Shown here piece after piece: positions 1 through 10,419 of a DNA stretch of 64,000 nucleotides (the first letter of the stretch is position 1; every line of letters starts with the position of its first letter). The notes under the pieces were generated by a model. The model had not been told where the DNA came from and made no database searches. It saw nothing but the letters and a program-made list of their open reading frames with translations. The translations under genes were made by a program, and so were the position numbers. The stretch is from Kalaharituber pfeilii (taxonomy: Eukaryota; Ascomycota; Pezizomycetes; Pezizales; Pezizaceae), in the NCBI GenBank assembly GCA_015179045.1, contig WHUZ01000147.1, forward strand, positions 1 through 64,000, given 5' to 3'.

Positions 1-809
1 ACCACCAAAACTGCGCAACTTTCGCACTCAATATCTCAACAACCATAACAGCATTTGTGAACGCGCTTTGTATAGCTATAGACAAAGTGTAATTCTTGCT
101 ATCTAGCACTTTTTCTTCATATCAAAAATTGTGGGTGCAAAGGGATTATGGCTTGTCGCATTTTTTGTTGGAAGGCTTGCATTTATTTGTATGGGATCTC
201 CATACAAATGTCACCGCCCCCGAATTCTGCATGCTACACATGCAATCAATTCATGAAAAAAACTCAGACCCTCACATTCAATAGGATCACTCAGTTGGAA
301 ACCATGAGCAACGTAGTTAGGTAATACCTGTAGTGGTTGTGAAATCATTCACAGTATTCATATTTCCCATAGAAACCATTTGTATGAGAAACACACCCAA
401 AAGTAGAATAGTTGTACACCAACTCTACAATTCAACAAATGAAAGTAAACTAAATGCAGCACCTTACTATAACTCTTCAGGTGATTCTGGACATATACTA
501 TCATAGCTATTGTAATTAGCGTTGAAGAGTAGGACTATATTCAAGTCTTATGAACGTTTTGTATGGAGATCCCATACAAATAAATGCCAAGCCTTCCAAC
601 AAAAATGCGACAAGCCATAATCCCTTTGCACCCACAATTTTTGATGAAGAAAAAGTGCTAGATAGCAAGAATTACACTTTGTCTATAGCTATACAAAGCG
701 CGTTCACAAATGCTGTTATGGTTGTTGAGATATTGAGTGCGAAAGTTGCGCAGTTTTGGTGGTAAATGTGTCCGGGAAAGTGGGTGTCCGGGAAAGTGGT
801 GAACTACAG
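1..809. mobile_element. Foldback MITE with ~210-bp inverted arms (left end outside window)
   Basis: Bases 1 to about 212 recur in inverted orientation at about 553-765 with only a few mismatches and indels, around a unique loop of about 340 bp. Beyond the right arm the sequence passes through two copies of TGTCCGGGAAAGTG and ends CTACAG at 804-809, followed by TA. Read inward the terminus is therefore TA-CTGTAGTTCACC, a pogo/Tc1-mariner-like end with a TA target (family inference). About 45 bp of the left terminus must lie before base 1. No transposase is present; short open frames in the arms are by-products of the repeat. Confidence 0.85.
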
Positions 810-1257
810 TAAGGGAATTATTTTACTAGAGATTTCAGTTCATTTTGCTGTCTGTTTTAACTGCGTTCTGTGTTCTCATTCTAATCATCTATGTAGAGGT
901 AGGCACCCGCTGAATCTAACTCACACATCCTGCCATAGCAGAGTGCACTACATTCTCCTTCCACTTTTCGCAGTCCATATCTTCTCAATTCCATCCTCTC
1001 AGTTTCGCACCTATAGTACCTACACTCTGTAAAACTATTTAAGGGTTATCATGACCATCTTACATGTATACGCACAGTCGCAAGATCACCTATTGCTAGC
1101 TATCATAATGGAAATTGCTCAATTCAGTTAACTATTACGTACATTATATGGTCTAAAATTATAGATATGTGGCCAAGGCAGTGCTTCGGCTGCTAATTGG
1201 TTGTCATGATTTCAGGGATATATGCTGATCTCGATGATCGAAGGCGCTGATCTCGAT
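810..1257. other. Unassigned spacer
   Basis: I see no gene or element here. The only structure is a direct repeat of about 20 bp (GCTGATCTCGATGATC) just before the G1 insertion. Confidence 0.5.
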
Positions 1258-1270
1258 GATCAAAGGCCAA

Positions 1271-1722
1271 CCCGATGCCACCACCAGAGGTAAACACGGC
1301 ATCGTCATACATGGAATCGCCTTGCGGAAGGATTTAGGTAAGGTGAAGGCGTGGCTGGAGGCCGCGAACCGGGATTTGGGAAGGGTAACCGGTATTCGCT
1401 GGCTGAGGAGGAAGACGATTTTGGAAGGGGAGGGCAAGAAGACGAGTTCAGTGGTGGTTTATCTGGGCAAGGACATGGAGGTTGACAAGGTGAGACTGAG
1501 TGAGCGATGGCTGAAGTCGGTCCGGTATGAGCCGGAGAGGGGACGGAAGTAGGGGATTGTACCGGGCGCCACCCGCGATAGTGAAGAGTCCGCGGGTACC
1601 ACATGGAGTTAGGAGTAGAGATCTTGACTTCTTTTCTTTCGTTTTAAATATAAACCTCGCCATAGCCCGTTGGGCGGCATGCGAGTAATGAAATAAAAAA
1701 AAAAAAAAAAAAAAAAAAAAAA
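1271..1722 (+). mobile_element. G1: 5'-truncated ORF1-only retroelement (G family)
   Basis: The insert is flanked by a 13-bp duplication, GATCAAAGGCCAA at 1258-1270 and GATTAAAGGCCAA at 1723-1735. It retains the last ~93 codons of the G-family ORF to the stop near 1552 (motifs IHGIALRKDLGKV, GIRWLRRKT, GKKTSSVVVYLG, ending PERGRK). A 3' UTR follows with a CCCGCG/CGCGGG hairpin near 1573, the shared terminal hairpin near 1658-1690, and a poly-A of about 28. 5' truncation with a target duplication is the signature of target-primed reverse transcription. The retained peptide is the RRM-like RNA-binding part of a LINE ORF1; there is no reverse transcriptase. Confidence 0.9.
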
Positions 1723-1761
1723 GATTAAAGGCCAAAATGCAGTTACTGATTGGTTGATGCT

Positions 1762-2456
1762 ATTCAGGCCGTTTCAGACGGTTCAGGCTGGTCCAGACCG
1801 GTCCAGGCGGTCCAGACCATTTAGGTATACTTTTTTAGTATTTAAACCCCGACAAATATCCACGCGTAGGGACTGCGGTCACATACCCGGCTATTCATCT
1901 CACCACCTATTATTCTTTCCACGTGTATTTATTTTGCCCACCTATTAGTCTTTCAAATTGAGGTCACGTATCGCGCGTATTTATTCACCACCTATTATTC
2001 TTTCCGCGTGTGTTCATTTCGCCCAGCTATTACTTTTTCAAATTTAGGTCACATATCGCGTCCATTTATTTACAACTATTATTCTTTCTATGTGTATTTA
2101 TTTCGCAGTCTATTCTTCTCTCCGATTGAGGTCAAATATCGCATGAGTTTATTTCACCATCTCCCATTCTTTCCAGGTGTATTTATTTCGCCACCTATTA
2201 TTCTTTCAGATACGCGCGTATTCATTCACTATCTTTTATTCTCTCATGTATATAGCGACATTATTTTCACTCTTTGTTCTGGACTGGCCTGAATGGCCTG
2301 GACCGGCCTGGACAGGCCTGGGCCCGCCTGGACGGCCTGGACCGGCCTGAAACATTCAGGCGGCCTGGACCGGCCCAGGCCGACCTCATGGCCGGCCTGA
2401 AAGATCAGGCCAGGCCCAGGCCTAGGTTTTCACGGTCCAGGCCGGCCCGTTGGAAA
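1762..2456. repeat. GC-rich foldback element with AT-rich tandem core
   Basis: Both ends are arrays of variants of CAGGCCGGTCCAGG, in one orientation at 1762-1825 and mainly the inverted orientation at 2276-2455. The core (about 1890-2260) is a degenerate tandem repeat built on words such as CACCTATTATTCTTTCC and GTGTATTTATTTCGCC. The layout suggests a foldback transposon, but exact termini and a target duplication could not be defined. No coding capacity is evident. Confidence 0.5.
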
Positions 2457-2463
2457 CACTGGG

Positions 2464-2694
2464 CGGCAGGATTACTTGCATTGTGGGCGCAATGGAGGAC
2501 ATGTTGAGCACGTTGAGCATGTCACAACACCAGTGGCAGGATTACTTGCATTATAGACACAATAGAGGACATTTTGATCACGTTAAGTACGTTGCGACGC
2601 CGGCGGCAGGATTACTTGCGTTGTGGGCGCAATGGGGACATTGTGAGCACGTTGAGCATGTCGCAACGCTGGCGGCAGGATTACTTGCTTTGTG
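2464..2694. repeat. 70-bp tandem repeat, ~3.3 copies
   Basis: Units begin GGCAGGATTACTTGC at 2464, 2535, 2605 and 2674, a period of about 70 bp. Each contains GAGCACGTTGAGCATGT-like words that also occur in the AT-rich arrays near 3.8 and 27.5 kb. Confidence 0.85.
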
Positions 2695-2847
2695 GGCGCT
2701 GAGGGTGTAAACTACCTTTTGTGATAGACTACGATGGGCGCACCAAGCCAGAGAGTCAGAAGGCCAGAAATGTATGGGCGCTCAGGGCACAAACTGTGCG
2801 TCGTGACGCTGCTGCTGATGCAACCTCTTTTTTGCTGATTAGCACCT

Positions 2848-2893
2848 ATGCCAAGAAACCATGGAGCTACGGTCGCCCATGGTTTCTTGGCAT
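2848..2893. repeat. Perfect 17-bp inverted repeat
   Basis: ATGCCAAGAAACCATGG at 2848-2864 is matched exactly by its reverse complement at 2877-2893, with a 12-nt loop. The rest of 2695-3170 shows no recognisable feature. Confidence 0.9.
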
Positions 2894-3170
2894 GATGAGA
2901 TGCATGTCTGGTATGGGAAGTAGTACCGCAATGGCAGCACACTTTCGCAGTGCAATAGCAGCGCCCTGGCGCTCATGGCACTGAGGGTGCAAACTCCCCT
3001 TTTTCCTGATGTTTCTACATTCGTGAGGAGCCAATTTTCGACGTATTTAATATATACAAAGTGGTCTATTCCATACATGCGCTTCGAAGGCATTTTTGAC
3101 ACCCTTACTCATGACGTAAGAGCCGCAATGTGATTTCCACCTAGCTAAAGAACTGGCTTACCGTACTATC

Positions 3171-3386
3171 ATAGACAGAAAAATAAATATTTGGACAGGG
3201 GACAAATGCATATTTATGCGCCATGCAGTATTCGGCAGAAACTAGCATATTTTCGTATGCTTGGCTGGTGATAGCCATAAGACAGTCCAAATTTCGTGAT
3301 AGGGTGTCCATACGAAAATATGCTCAAATACCGTATAGCGCATAATATGCATTATGCCCTGTCCAAATACTTATTTTTCTGTCTAG
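3171..3386. mobile_element. MITE, family M, copy 1
   Basis: The ends are inverted: TAGACAGAAAAATAA then TATTTGGACAGGG on the left, and the same words reverse-complemented at the right near 3345-3386. The inverted similarity extends inward for about 70 bp. Diverged relatives lie at about 30530-30716 and 37690-37866, sharing the internal words TTTTCGTATGGTTGGCTG and TCATGAGACCA (or their complements). It is non-coding. Confidence 0.7.
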
Positions 3387-4080
3387 TATAGTAGACCATT
3401 TGTGCATGCGAAATGCATCAAAAATCCCCTCATTGGGCATGTGTAGCATACGCATGTTAAATACGTTGAAAATTGCCTCTTCATTGCCAATGCCCTCGTC
3501 GCCAATGCCCTCGAAGCCAATGCCCTTGTCGCCAATGCCCTCGTTACGCATGTGGAAGATAGACCATTTTCCGCATAGTAAATGCATCAAAAATGTCGTC
3601 GTCGTGCTTGTAAGCGTATGTAGAGATTGGGTCATTTTCATTGGATACCTACCCTACTATACTAAATAGCTGCAAGTGGAGTTATGTGAAAAAACGTCGG
3701 ATACCTCACAACATACTAAATGTATCTAACATCTCATGCATGCACTCATTATATACTATACGTTCAACATGTTCCATATCTTACGCATACAATCAACATG
3801 TGTAATATACCTAATATCTCATTCACGTAGTCCAATGTATAATTATACACAATATCTCATGTATATAGTAATATATTCTCAATATCTAATCCATGTGGCA
3901 AATATGTGTAAGACGTTCAATATACTCAATATGCCCAATATCTCATGCACATGGTCAGAGAGTGAATTTCCACTCCGGGTTGGGGAAATTGAGTGCTTTT
4001 TCAGATGCGCATGCTTAATATACTTGATATATGCACAATTGGCCAAATATATCTAGTGCCCTTACAGGGGATAATTATCT
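3387..4080. other. Non-coding, AT-rich degenerate repeat tract
   Basis: It holds four tandem copies of a 15-bp unit (GCCAATGCCCTCGTC) at about 3484-3543, then an AT-rich tract (about 3700-4060) built from scattered copies of words such as CAATATCTCATG. No gene is seen. Confidence 0.5.
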
Positions 4081-4084
4081 CAAT

Positions 4085-4165
4085 TTGGCAACATCGCAGT
4101 ATGAACTCACTGGAGGGCTCAGTGCCAGCTGAGTTGGCGTACGCGAACTCACTGGAGGACCCAGC
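4085..4165. repeat. Minisatellite, left part
   Basis: Units of about 40 bp built on GAGTTGGCGTACGCGAAC and TCACTGGAGG. The same array resumes at 4730-4880; a solo LTR separates the two parts. Confidence 0.8.
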
Positions 4166-4729
4166 TGTCGAAACATGACATCCGCCACCCGTGTTGAGCT
4201 GTCTATCAACATCCGCTACCCGTATGTTGCTGTTACTAATAGATATGTTTTTTCTATTACTGTTACTAATGGATACGTTTCTTCCTGTTACTGTTACTAA
4301 TGGATACGTTTCCTCTAACTGCTGTTTCGTCTGTTTATTGGTTGCTGTTCTGTTCTTTCATTTAACATACACATGATCTACACTCCGTTGCTATTATGTG
4401 TCTGAATCATGCAATAACGCCACAGTACCAACTTCACGCCACAGCGCTTAGTTGCAAGCCATGCATTCCGTTACTTCCGCACCTGCCTGATATGTTACAC
4501 CTGCCTGTCTAGTCATGGTTCTGCAGTCACGTCATGCAATGCTCATTATGTATATAATCCTGTTTGATTCTGCATCTCTTTAATCAATCAGACTTATTGG
4601 ACCCAACGGTACGGACCTAACGGTATAGATCTTCTTTATTCCTTCAGAAGCTCTTTCTTGTTTTTCCTACGTGACGAAGCCCTCCTTATTCTAAGTGCGA
4701 ATCCGGAATTCAGGGTCGACGTTCAGTCA
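4166..4729. mobile_element. Solo LTR of an LTR retrotransposon
   Basis: A 564-bp segment begins TGTCGAAACATGACA and ends GTTCAGTCA. It is flanked by the 5-bp duplication CCAGC (4161-4165 and 4730-4734) and splits an otherwise continuous minisatellite. TG...CA ends with a 5-bp target duplication and no internal coding region indicate a solo LTR left by recombination between two LTRs. Superfamily (copia or gypsy) cannot be decided. Orientation is not certain. Confidence 0.75.
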
Positions 4730-4880
4730 CCAGCGCCAGCTCAGTTGGCGTACGCCAACTCACTGGAGGGCTCAGTGCCAACTGAGTTGGCGTACGCGAA
4801 CTCACTGGAGGACCCAGCGCCAGCTCAGTTGGCGTACGCGAACTCTGGGTGAGTTGGCGTACGCTAACTCAACCTCGAAC
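4730..4880. repeat. Minisatellite, right part
   Basis: Continuation of the array at 4085-4165, about 3.5 more units carrying TTGGCGTACGC and CTCACTGGAGG. The following 4881-5280 holds no recognisable feature. Confidence 0.8.
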
Positions 4881-5280
4881 TCGATGGCAATTGACTGTAA
4901 AACCACCTAGTATTTGCATAATATAATGCTAACGGGATTTGTATTTTGAAAGACTCCCACCAGAACGTCTACCAATTATATAGTTCCATGATGGAGGTAT
5001 GTGTTACTTCGCGCCGCGCCAAGTTATGCTAGATACCAGAAAATTGGTGCCTTGAATACGCGTTGTACTATCTCTGTGTACGGATGAAATTCCTAAAGTT
5101 TGAACAAAGTACTAGTCTCGTAACCAGTGTTGTTCTCGAGAACAACTGCAACTGTAGTATTGGATTCATGCAGGCTCGAACATGAACGCGCTGAGTGTGA
5201 CGTTATATCCCCAACCAAGAGGCTGGCGCGCGCGAGATTAGGACTCCAGTACTAAGTTGGCTCTTACCAACTATTAATGC

Positions 5281-6419
5281 CTTGAGCTGTCGATGTGCCT
5301 TCGTGTGGGCAACCTCGCGGGCGCGAGATTCAGGGGCCAGTCAATGAGTAGTTCAGGCGCCAGTCGATGCGCCTGTGTGTCAGCAATCTCGCGGGCGCGA
5401 GGCTCAGCTGCCTATAGATCGATGAGCTGTCGATGTGCCTGCGTGCGGGCAACCTCGCGGGCGCGAGATTCAGGGGCCAGTCAATGAGCAGGTCAGGCAC
5501 CAGTCGATGCGCCTGTGTGTCAGCAATCTCGCGGGCGCGAGGTTCAGCTGCCTATAGATCGATGAGCTGTCGATGTGCCTTCGTGCAGGCAACCTCGCGG
5601 GCGCGAGATTCAGGGGCCAGTCGATGAGCAGTTCAGGCGCCAGTCGATGCGCCTGCGTGTCAGCAATCTCGCGGGCGCGAGGTTCAGGTGCCTATAGATC
5701 GATGAGCTGTCGATGTGCCTTCGTGTAGGCAACCTCGCGGGCGCGAGATTCAGGGGCCAGTCGATGAGCAGTTCAGGCGCCCGTCGATGCGCCTGCGTGT
5801 CAGCAATCTCGCGCGCGCGAGGTTCAGCTGCCTATAGATCGATGAGCTGTCGATGTGCCTTCGTGTTGGCAACCTCGCGGGCGCGAGATTCAGGGGCCAG
5901 TCGATGAGCAGTTCAGGCGCCGGTCGATGCGCCTGCGTGTCAGCAATCTCGCGGGCGCGAGGTTCAGCTGCCTATAGATCGATGAGCTGTCGATGTGCCT
6001 TCGTGTGGGCAACCTCGCGGGCGCGAGATTCAGGGGCCAGTCGATGAGCAGTTCAGGCGCCCGTCGATGCGCCTGCGTGTCAGCAATCTCGCGCGCGCGA
6101 GGTTCAGCTGCCTATAGATCGATGAGCTGTCGATGTGCCTTCGTGTAGGCAACCTCGCGGGCGCGAGATTCAGGGGCCAGTCGATGAGCAGTTCAGGCGC
6201 CCGTCGATGCGCCTGCGTGTCAGCAATCTCGCGGGCGTGAGGTTCAGCTGCCTATAGATCGATGAGGTGTCGATGTGCCTTCGTGTGGGCAACCTCGCGG
6301 GCGCGAGATTTAGGAGCCAGTCGATGAGCAGTTCAGGCGCCAGTCGATGCGCCTGTGTATCAGCAATCTCGCGGGCGTGAGGTTCAGGTGCCTATAGATC
6401 AATGAGCTGTCGATGTGCC
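5281..6419. repeat. 140-bp dimeric satellite, 8 copies
   Basis: The unit start GAGCTGTCGATGTGCC recurs every 140 bp from about 5284 to 6404. Each unit is a dimer of two related half-units of about 74 and 66 bp. Both halves share GTCGATGYGCCT, then a palindromic core CTCGCGGGCGCGAG (CTCGCGCGCGCGAG in some), then TTCAG. Copies differ by only a few substitutions. Open frames repeat with the array and are interrupted; 140 is not a multiple of three, so coding is unlikely. Confidence 0.95.
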
Positions 6420-6830
6420 AGTAACATAGGCAAATCTAATCAAGTGGCAAACTCTTTACTTATATATATATATGTTATAAATCATCACCCCTCATTAGTA
6501 CCCAACGTGTCCCCTAAATATGTAAAAGTAACTAAATCTTAACCCTAGGCCGAAGAGTTTGGACACTCTAAAGGGATATAATAGGGTTAGGGTTACATAC
6601 ATTCTTAATAAGTTCAATTATATTAATAGTATACTTGATAATATCTACTAGATTATATGTATCTCTAATAAGCTCAATTATATTAACAACATACTCAATG
6701 ATATTTACTAGGTTATGTATATTACCAATGAGACTCAATAAGTCACCTGTCTTATCAATGAGATGTACTAGGTGACTAATATTATGAAACAGCCTATTAG
6801 GTTATCTGTATTATGAACGAGGCCTATTGA
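6420..6830. other. AT-rich spacer with ~60-bp imperfect repeats
   Basis: It includes a short TA microsatellite near 6462 and a pair of telomere-like words (TTAACCCTA at 6539-6547; TAGGGTTAGGGTTA at 6582-6595). Three imperfect ~60-bp repeats sit at about 6600-6780 (words TCAATTATATTAA and ATCTACTAG). No gene is seen. Confidence 0.5.
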
Positions 6831-6892
6831 TTTTTTTTATTTTTTTTTTAAATCATATAACCTTGCTTATAGTACCTGGCCATAGCAGAGTA
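6831..6892 (-). mobile_element. LINE-B 3'-end fragment, 62 bp
   Basis: On the minus strand it reads a CTATGGCC word, then GCAAGGTTATATGATTT and a poly-A, matching the 3' terminus of the LINE-B copies at 7414 and 57237. It is flanked by AGGCCTATTGA (6820-6830) and AGGCCTATTAA (6893-6903), a target duplication of at least 9 bp. Confidence 0.8.
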
Positions 6893-6903
6893 AGGCCTAT
6901 TAA

Positions 6904-7400
6904 GTTAACTACATCCCTAAAGAGTCATTCAATAAAGTATACTCTACATATTGGAGATATGGTAGTATGATCTCATGAGTTTGTAACATGCTGAGCCAGA
7001 GTATAGTATTATAGAGTCGAGTTTATATTCTAGTACCTTAGCATTATAGTACTTATAGTACTGAGAGTACAAACTTTCTTACTTCCTAATATAGAATATA
7101 GTATATGTAGACTCTATAGCTTTATCTTATATATACTTACTTTTTATATTATTTAATATGAGTTGGCTTAGTCTCTATCGAACCCACAACTTATACTAAT
7201 CTCTGAGCCTAATATCTCAACAGCTCCAAATTCACAGTTCACATTAACCTCTCAGTCTGATATCTTAACAGCTACGCTGATACTGTAATACTCTTGTCTG
7301 GGATATTTATATACTAAGACAGTTTAAGAACTAGCTTACCATGGAGCTCAAGGAATAAGAATTGCTACTACTTATCTACCAAATCCAGTCTACTAAGCAT
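6904..7400 (+). pseudogene. AT-rich tract ending in a Copia-1 GAG-pre-integrase remnant
   Basis: Most of this tract is AT-rich and shows no clear coding. Its last ~30 bases, read through the LINE-B1 target duplication into 16169, give VY*ACLQGKPKV, the typical copia segment just before the integrase. Copia-1 therefore once continued to the left of the LINE-B1 insertion, but its gag and protease regions are too decayed for me to delimit and I see no 5' LTR. Confidence 0.45.
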
Positions 7401-7645
7401 GCCTCCAAGGAAAGCTTTTTTTTTTTTATTTCACGTGACCCCGCTTGTTGCTGTTCACCATGGCAGGGCCCCTGGGTCTAGACCCTCAAAGCCCGGAGGC
7501 AGGCTTATCTACCTAAATCTTCTACCGCCATCTCTACAAACGAAAACATCAACCCCTCCCCGCCCCACTTCCCCGAGGCACTTAAAAATAGCTACGTCTT
7601 TCTTCCCCCGCCACCTACTACCAAACGGAAATTCGCCCCCTCCCC

Positions 7646-9075
7646 CTACACCTTCAGCGAACCAAAAACCTCTCCCAGCGCATTCACCATCTCCCCATTC
7701 TCCTGTTCCACCATCCATTTCTTGTCGTCAATATCCTCCCACCTTCCCCATCCTTCCAGGTACTCCACCTCCTCACACCCGAACGCCAGGTGGTCCGCCG
7801 TTTGCCTTTTCCCGCATGCACATACACCCCTCTCCATCGCTTTCCCGATCCTTATTTCCCACTCCTTCCCCACCCCCTTTCCCGTTCTCAACCTCGTGAA
7901 CGCCGTTGCGGCCCCCCTTCTCCACTCCATCACTGCGCCCCCCCCGTACCCCCTTTCTTTTCTTTCCGCCACGCGCAGTCGCTTCCATTTCTGCCGCAGC
8001 CCTCCTTCTGTCACCACCGACCTCCCTATCCTGTCCGCCGCCTTCTTTGCTTCGACGTCCGCCGCCTCGTTGCCGGCGACACCAATGTGTGCATTGACCC
8101 ACATCAGCTTGACGTCCCCCCCCCTTCTCCTTCTTTCTGCGATTTCATCTACCACCCTCCTTAGGTCTCCGGTTCGTGCTTTCCCTAGTCTCCCCGCCTT
8201 CTTCACTGCCGCGATTGCTGCCTGTGAGTCAGTTAGGACGACTACGTTCGCCGGTGCCGGTACTGCTCGTTCCAACGTACTGCTCGTTCCAACCCCCTTC
8301 TCATCCCCTTCACCTCCCCGTCCCACACCGTCGCCCCCGTCCCCATCTCTTCTCCTCCCCCGCCGTCCCACTTTCAAAAACCCCATCCTACTCTCCCCTT
8401 CTCATTCATGCTGCCGTCCGTATAGACGGCCCCTGCCCCCTGTGTTGCCCAGAAGATCGCTGACTCCCACTCCTCCGCTCCCCCCCCTTTGCGACCTTCG
8501 CTATTGGCCTCTTCTATCTCCACTTTCGCACATCTCCCTCCCCATGACACTTCGTCTACCCCCTCCGGCATTACGAAGCTCACTGTGCTCTGTACCCTCC
8601 CCGCTACCGACTCGAAACCATCCTTCTTCTGCGTCACCCACCCCGCGCTCCAATCCTTCCAGTCCCGACCCCGCTCCTCCACGTCCCCCTCCCCCCTGAA
8701 GTCCGCGGTCCAGATGTCTCCACAACCCTCCGGGTCCCCCATACTCCTCGCTACAAACCGCGCCTGTGCAGCGTCTAATGCTGTCTCCGCACTCTCCACT
8801 CCGGCGATCCAGTTGACTTTCTGCATCGCTGCTTCGTGGACAGCTCCCGTGGCCTTTTTCAGTACCTGGTACTGAATCTTTTCCATTTCCCTCCTCCACT
8901 CTTTCTGCCCCCTCCATCCTATCTCCGAACCCCACATCATCACCGCTCTGATCATCCCCGTGTACAACTGTCGCCAGCTCCGTGGGCTCATTCCCCACTG
9001 CCCCGCGCCCACCCCCATCATGGCTCCCGTGAGCTTTCTCGCCTTCTCTATCCTCGCCTTCCAATGGAAGTCAAA
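7646..9075 (-). pseudogene. LINE-B1 ORF2, C-terminal half (RT thumb region, RNase H, Cys/His tail)
   Basis: Downstream of the G2 insertion the frame resumes as FDFHWKARIEKARKL and WGMSPRSWRQLYTGM, the conserved region after the RT palm. RNase H follows: YTDGSMNE, then after a frameshift near 8380 LTDSQAAIA, WVNAHIGVAGNEAAD. The C-terminus has CACGKRQTADHLAFGC, a CxC...H...C arrangement found at the end of this LINE type. The reading frame changes near 8380, so the protein cannot be made as one chain. Long open frames on the opposite strand are antisense shadows of GC-biased coding sequence. Confidence 0.88.
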
Positions 9076-10419
9076 CAAACAACAACAACCACCTCAGGAC
9101 GAGCGTTTGGAAGCAACTCCACAACCACAACGTCCCCCCCGCTGAAATCTACATAGATCGAAAGCGCTCAGCGAGCTGAGTTGTTTGATCTAATTTTTAT
9201 CCTCAAAAACCGATAGCGCAATTTTCCCCCTGAGGGTGAAGTTTCGAGGAATTTTCAGCTCACCACCGCCGTTGCCACACACATCAACCACACCACGTCG
9301 ACGCCAAGATCCAATAGGCACTCCCGGATAAGCACTACACAGCCAATCGAACAACGACAATTGAACAACGAAACAATGCCACCAAGAGGTAGAAACCCAC
9401 CGCCTCGCAACATGAGGCCTCGAGTGTTACCCTGGGAGGATATGACCGCCGAGGGAAGGGAAACCTTCTTTCTAACCCTCGCCGAGCTCTGGAAATGGGC
9501 ATATTATGGGGCAGGAGCAAGATCGGAAGCCCCGGGGAAAAAAGACTACATAGGGATCAGGTTCACGGACAACCTCCTAGAGGACATCGAACTAGAACCG
9601 CCTTCCCCGCCCTCACCAGCCGAGCCACCGACACAGCCACTGGGGCTTAGCCCCATCGTGACAATCGACATCCCGGCCATTGAGCCACCGGCGTCGCCAC
9701 CACCACCTCTGGGGTTCAGCCCCATCACGTGCCTGGACGTACCGGAGGAAGAAACACCGGGAGCCCCAAGCTCCCACAACTACTACGTGCTCCTCTCGGA
9801 AGAGCCCACCCCCGAGAGAGCCACAACGACGACTTCGACCCCCCCAAGAAAGACAACCCCAAGGAGAAAGAGGACAAAGAAGGCGAGAAAGAACACTTCT
9901 GTCCCGGTCGAAGAGCAGGAGACTCCCCTAGCCCCTGCAACACCAACACCGACCCCCGCACCGACCCCGACACCCGCCCCCGCACCATCACGCCCCCCCG
10001 CAACATCCTGCCCCCGCAAACAGACAAGCAACACCAGCCGACCCCCCCTCCGAGCCACAGGCATAGTCATACACGGCGTTGCCACCAGGAAGGATCTGGA
10101 GAAGGTGAGGAAATGGCTGGAAGAAGACAACCAAGTACTGGGAAAAAAGACTACGGGCATTAGATGGTTGCGAAGAAAAACGACACTTGAAGAGGAAGGA
10201 AAGAAGGCAAGTTCGATAGTGTTGTATACAAAGACAAGGGTGGAGGTCGGAAAGGTTAGGCTGGGAGGGAGGTGGCTGAGATCGGAGGAATACGAGCCAA
10301 ACCGGAAATAAGACAGGCTCAGGGTCCCGGTCCGAATACCATGTACTTAAATTTCCTTTTCTCTTAGTGTGACTATATACATCGCCATAGCCCATAGGGC
10401 GGCACGCGATTAATGAAAT

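Noticed and set aside
5281..6419. CRISPR-like array or repeat protein in the 140-bp satellite
   Set aside because: Repeats are contiguous with no unique spacers, and 140 is not divisible by three. The equal-length open frames are repeat artefacts. A eukaryotic context also excludes CRISPR.
6539..6595. Interstitial telomere from TTAACCCTA and TAGGGTTAGGGTTA
   Set aside because: Only two repeats in one orientation and one in the other; expected by chance in AT-rich DNA.
7722..8699. Long plus-strand open frame of 325 codons, and similar ones at 10529-11749, 13023-14489 and 14449-15561
   Set aside because: They lie antisense to LINE-B1 ORF1/ORF2, are Ser/Pro/Leu-rich and low-complexity, and have no recognisable domain. 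They are shadows of GC-biased coding sequence.
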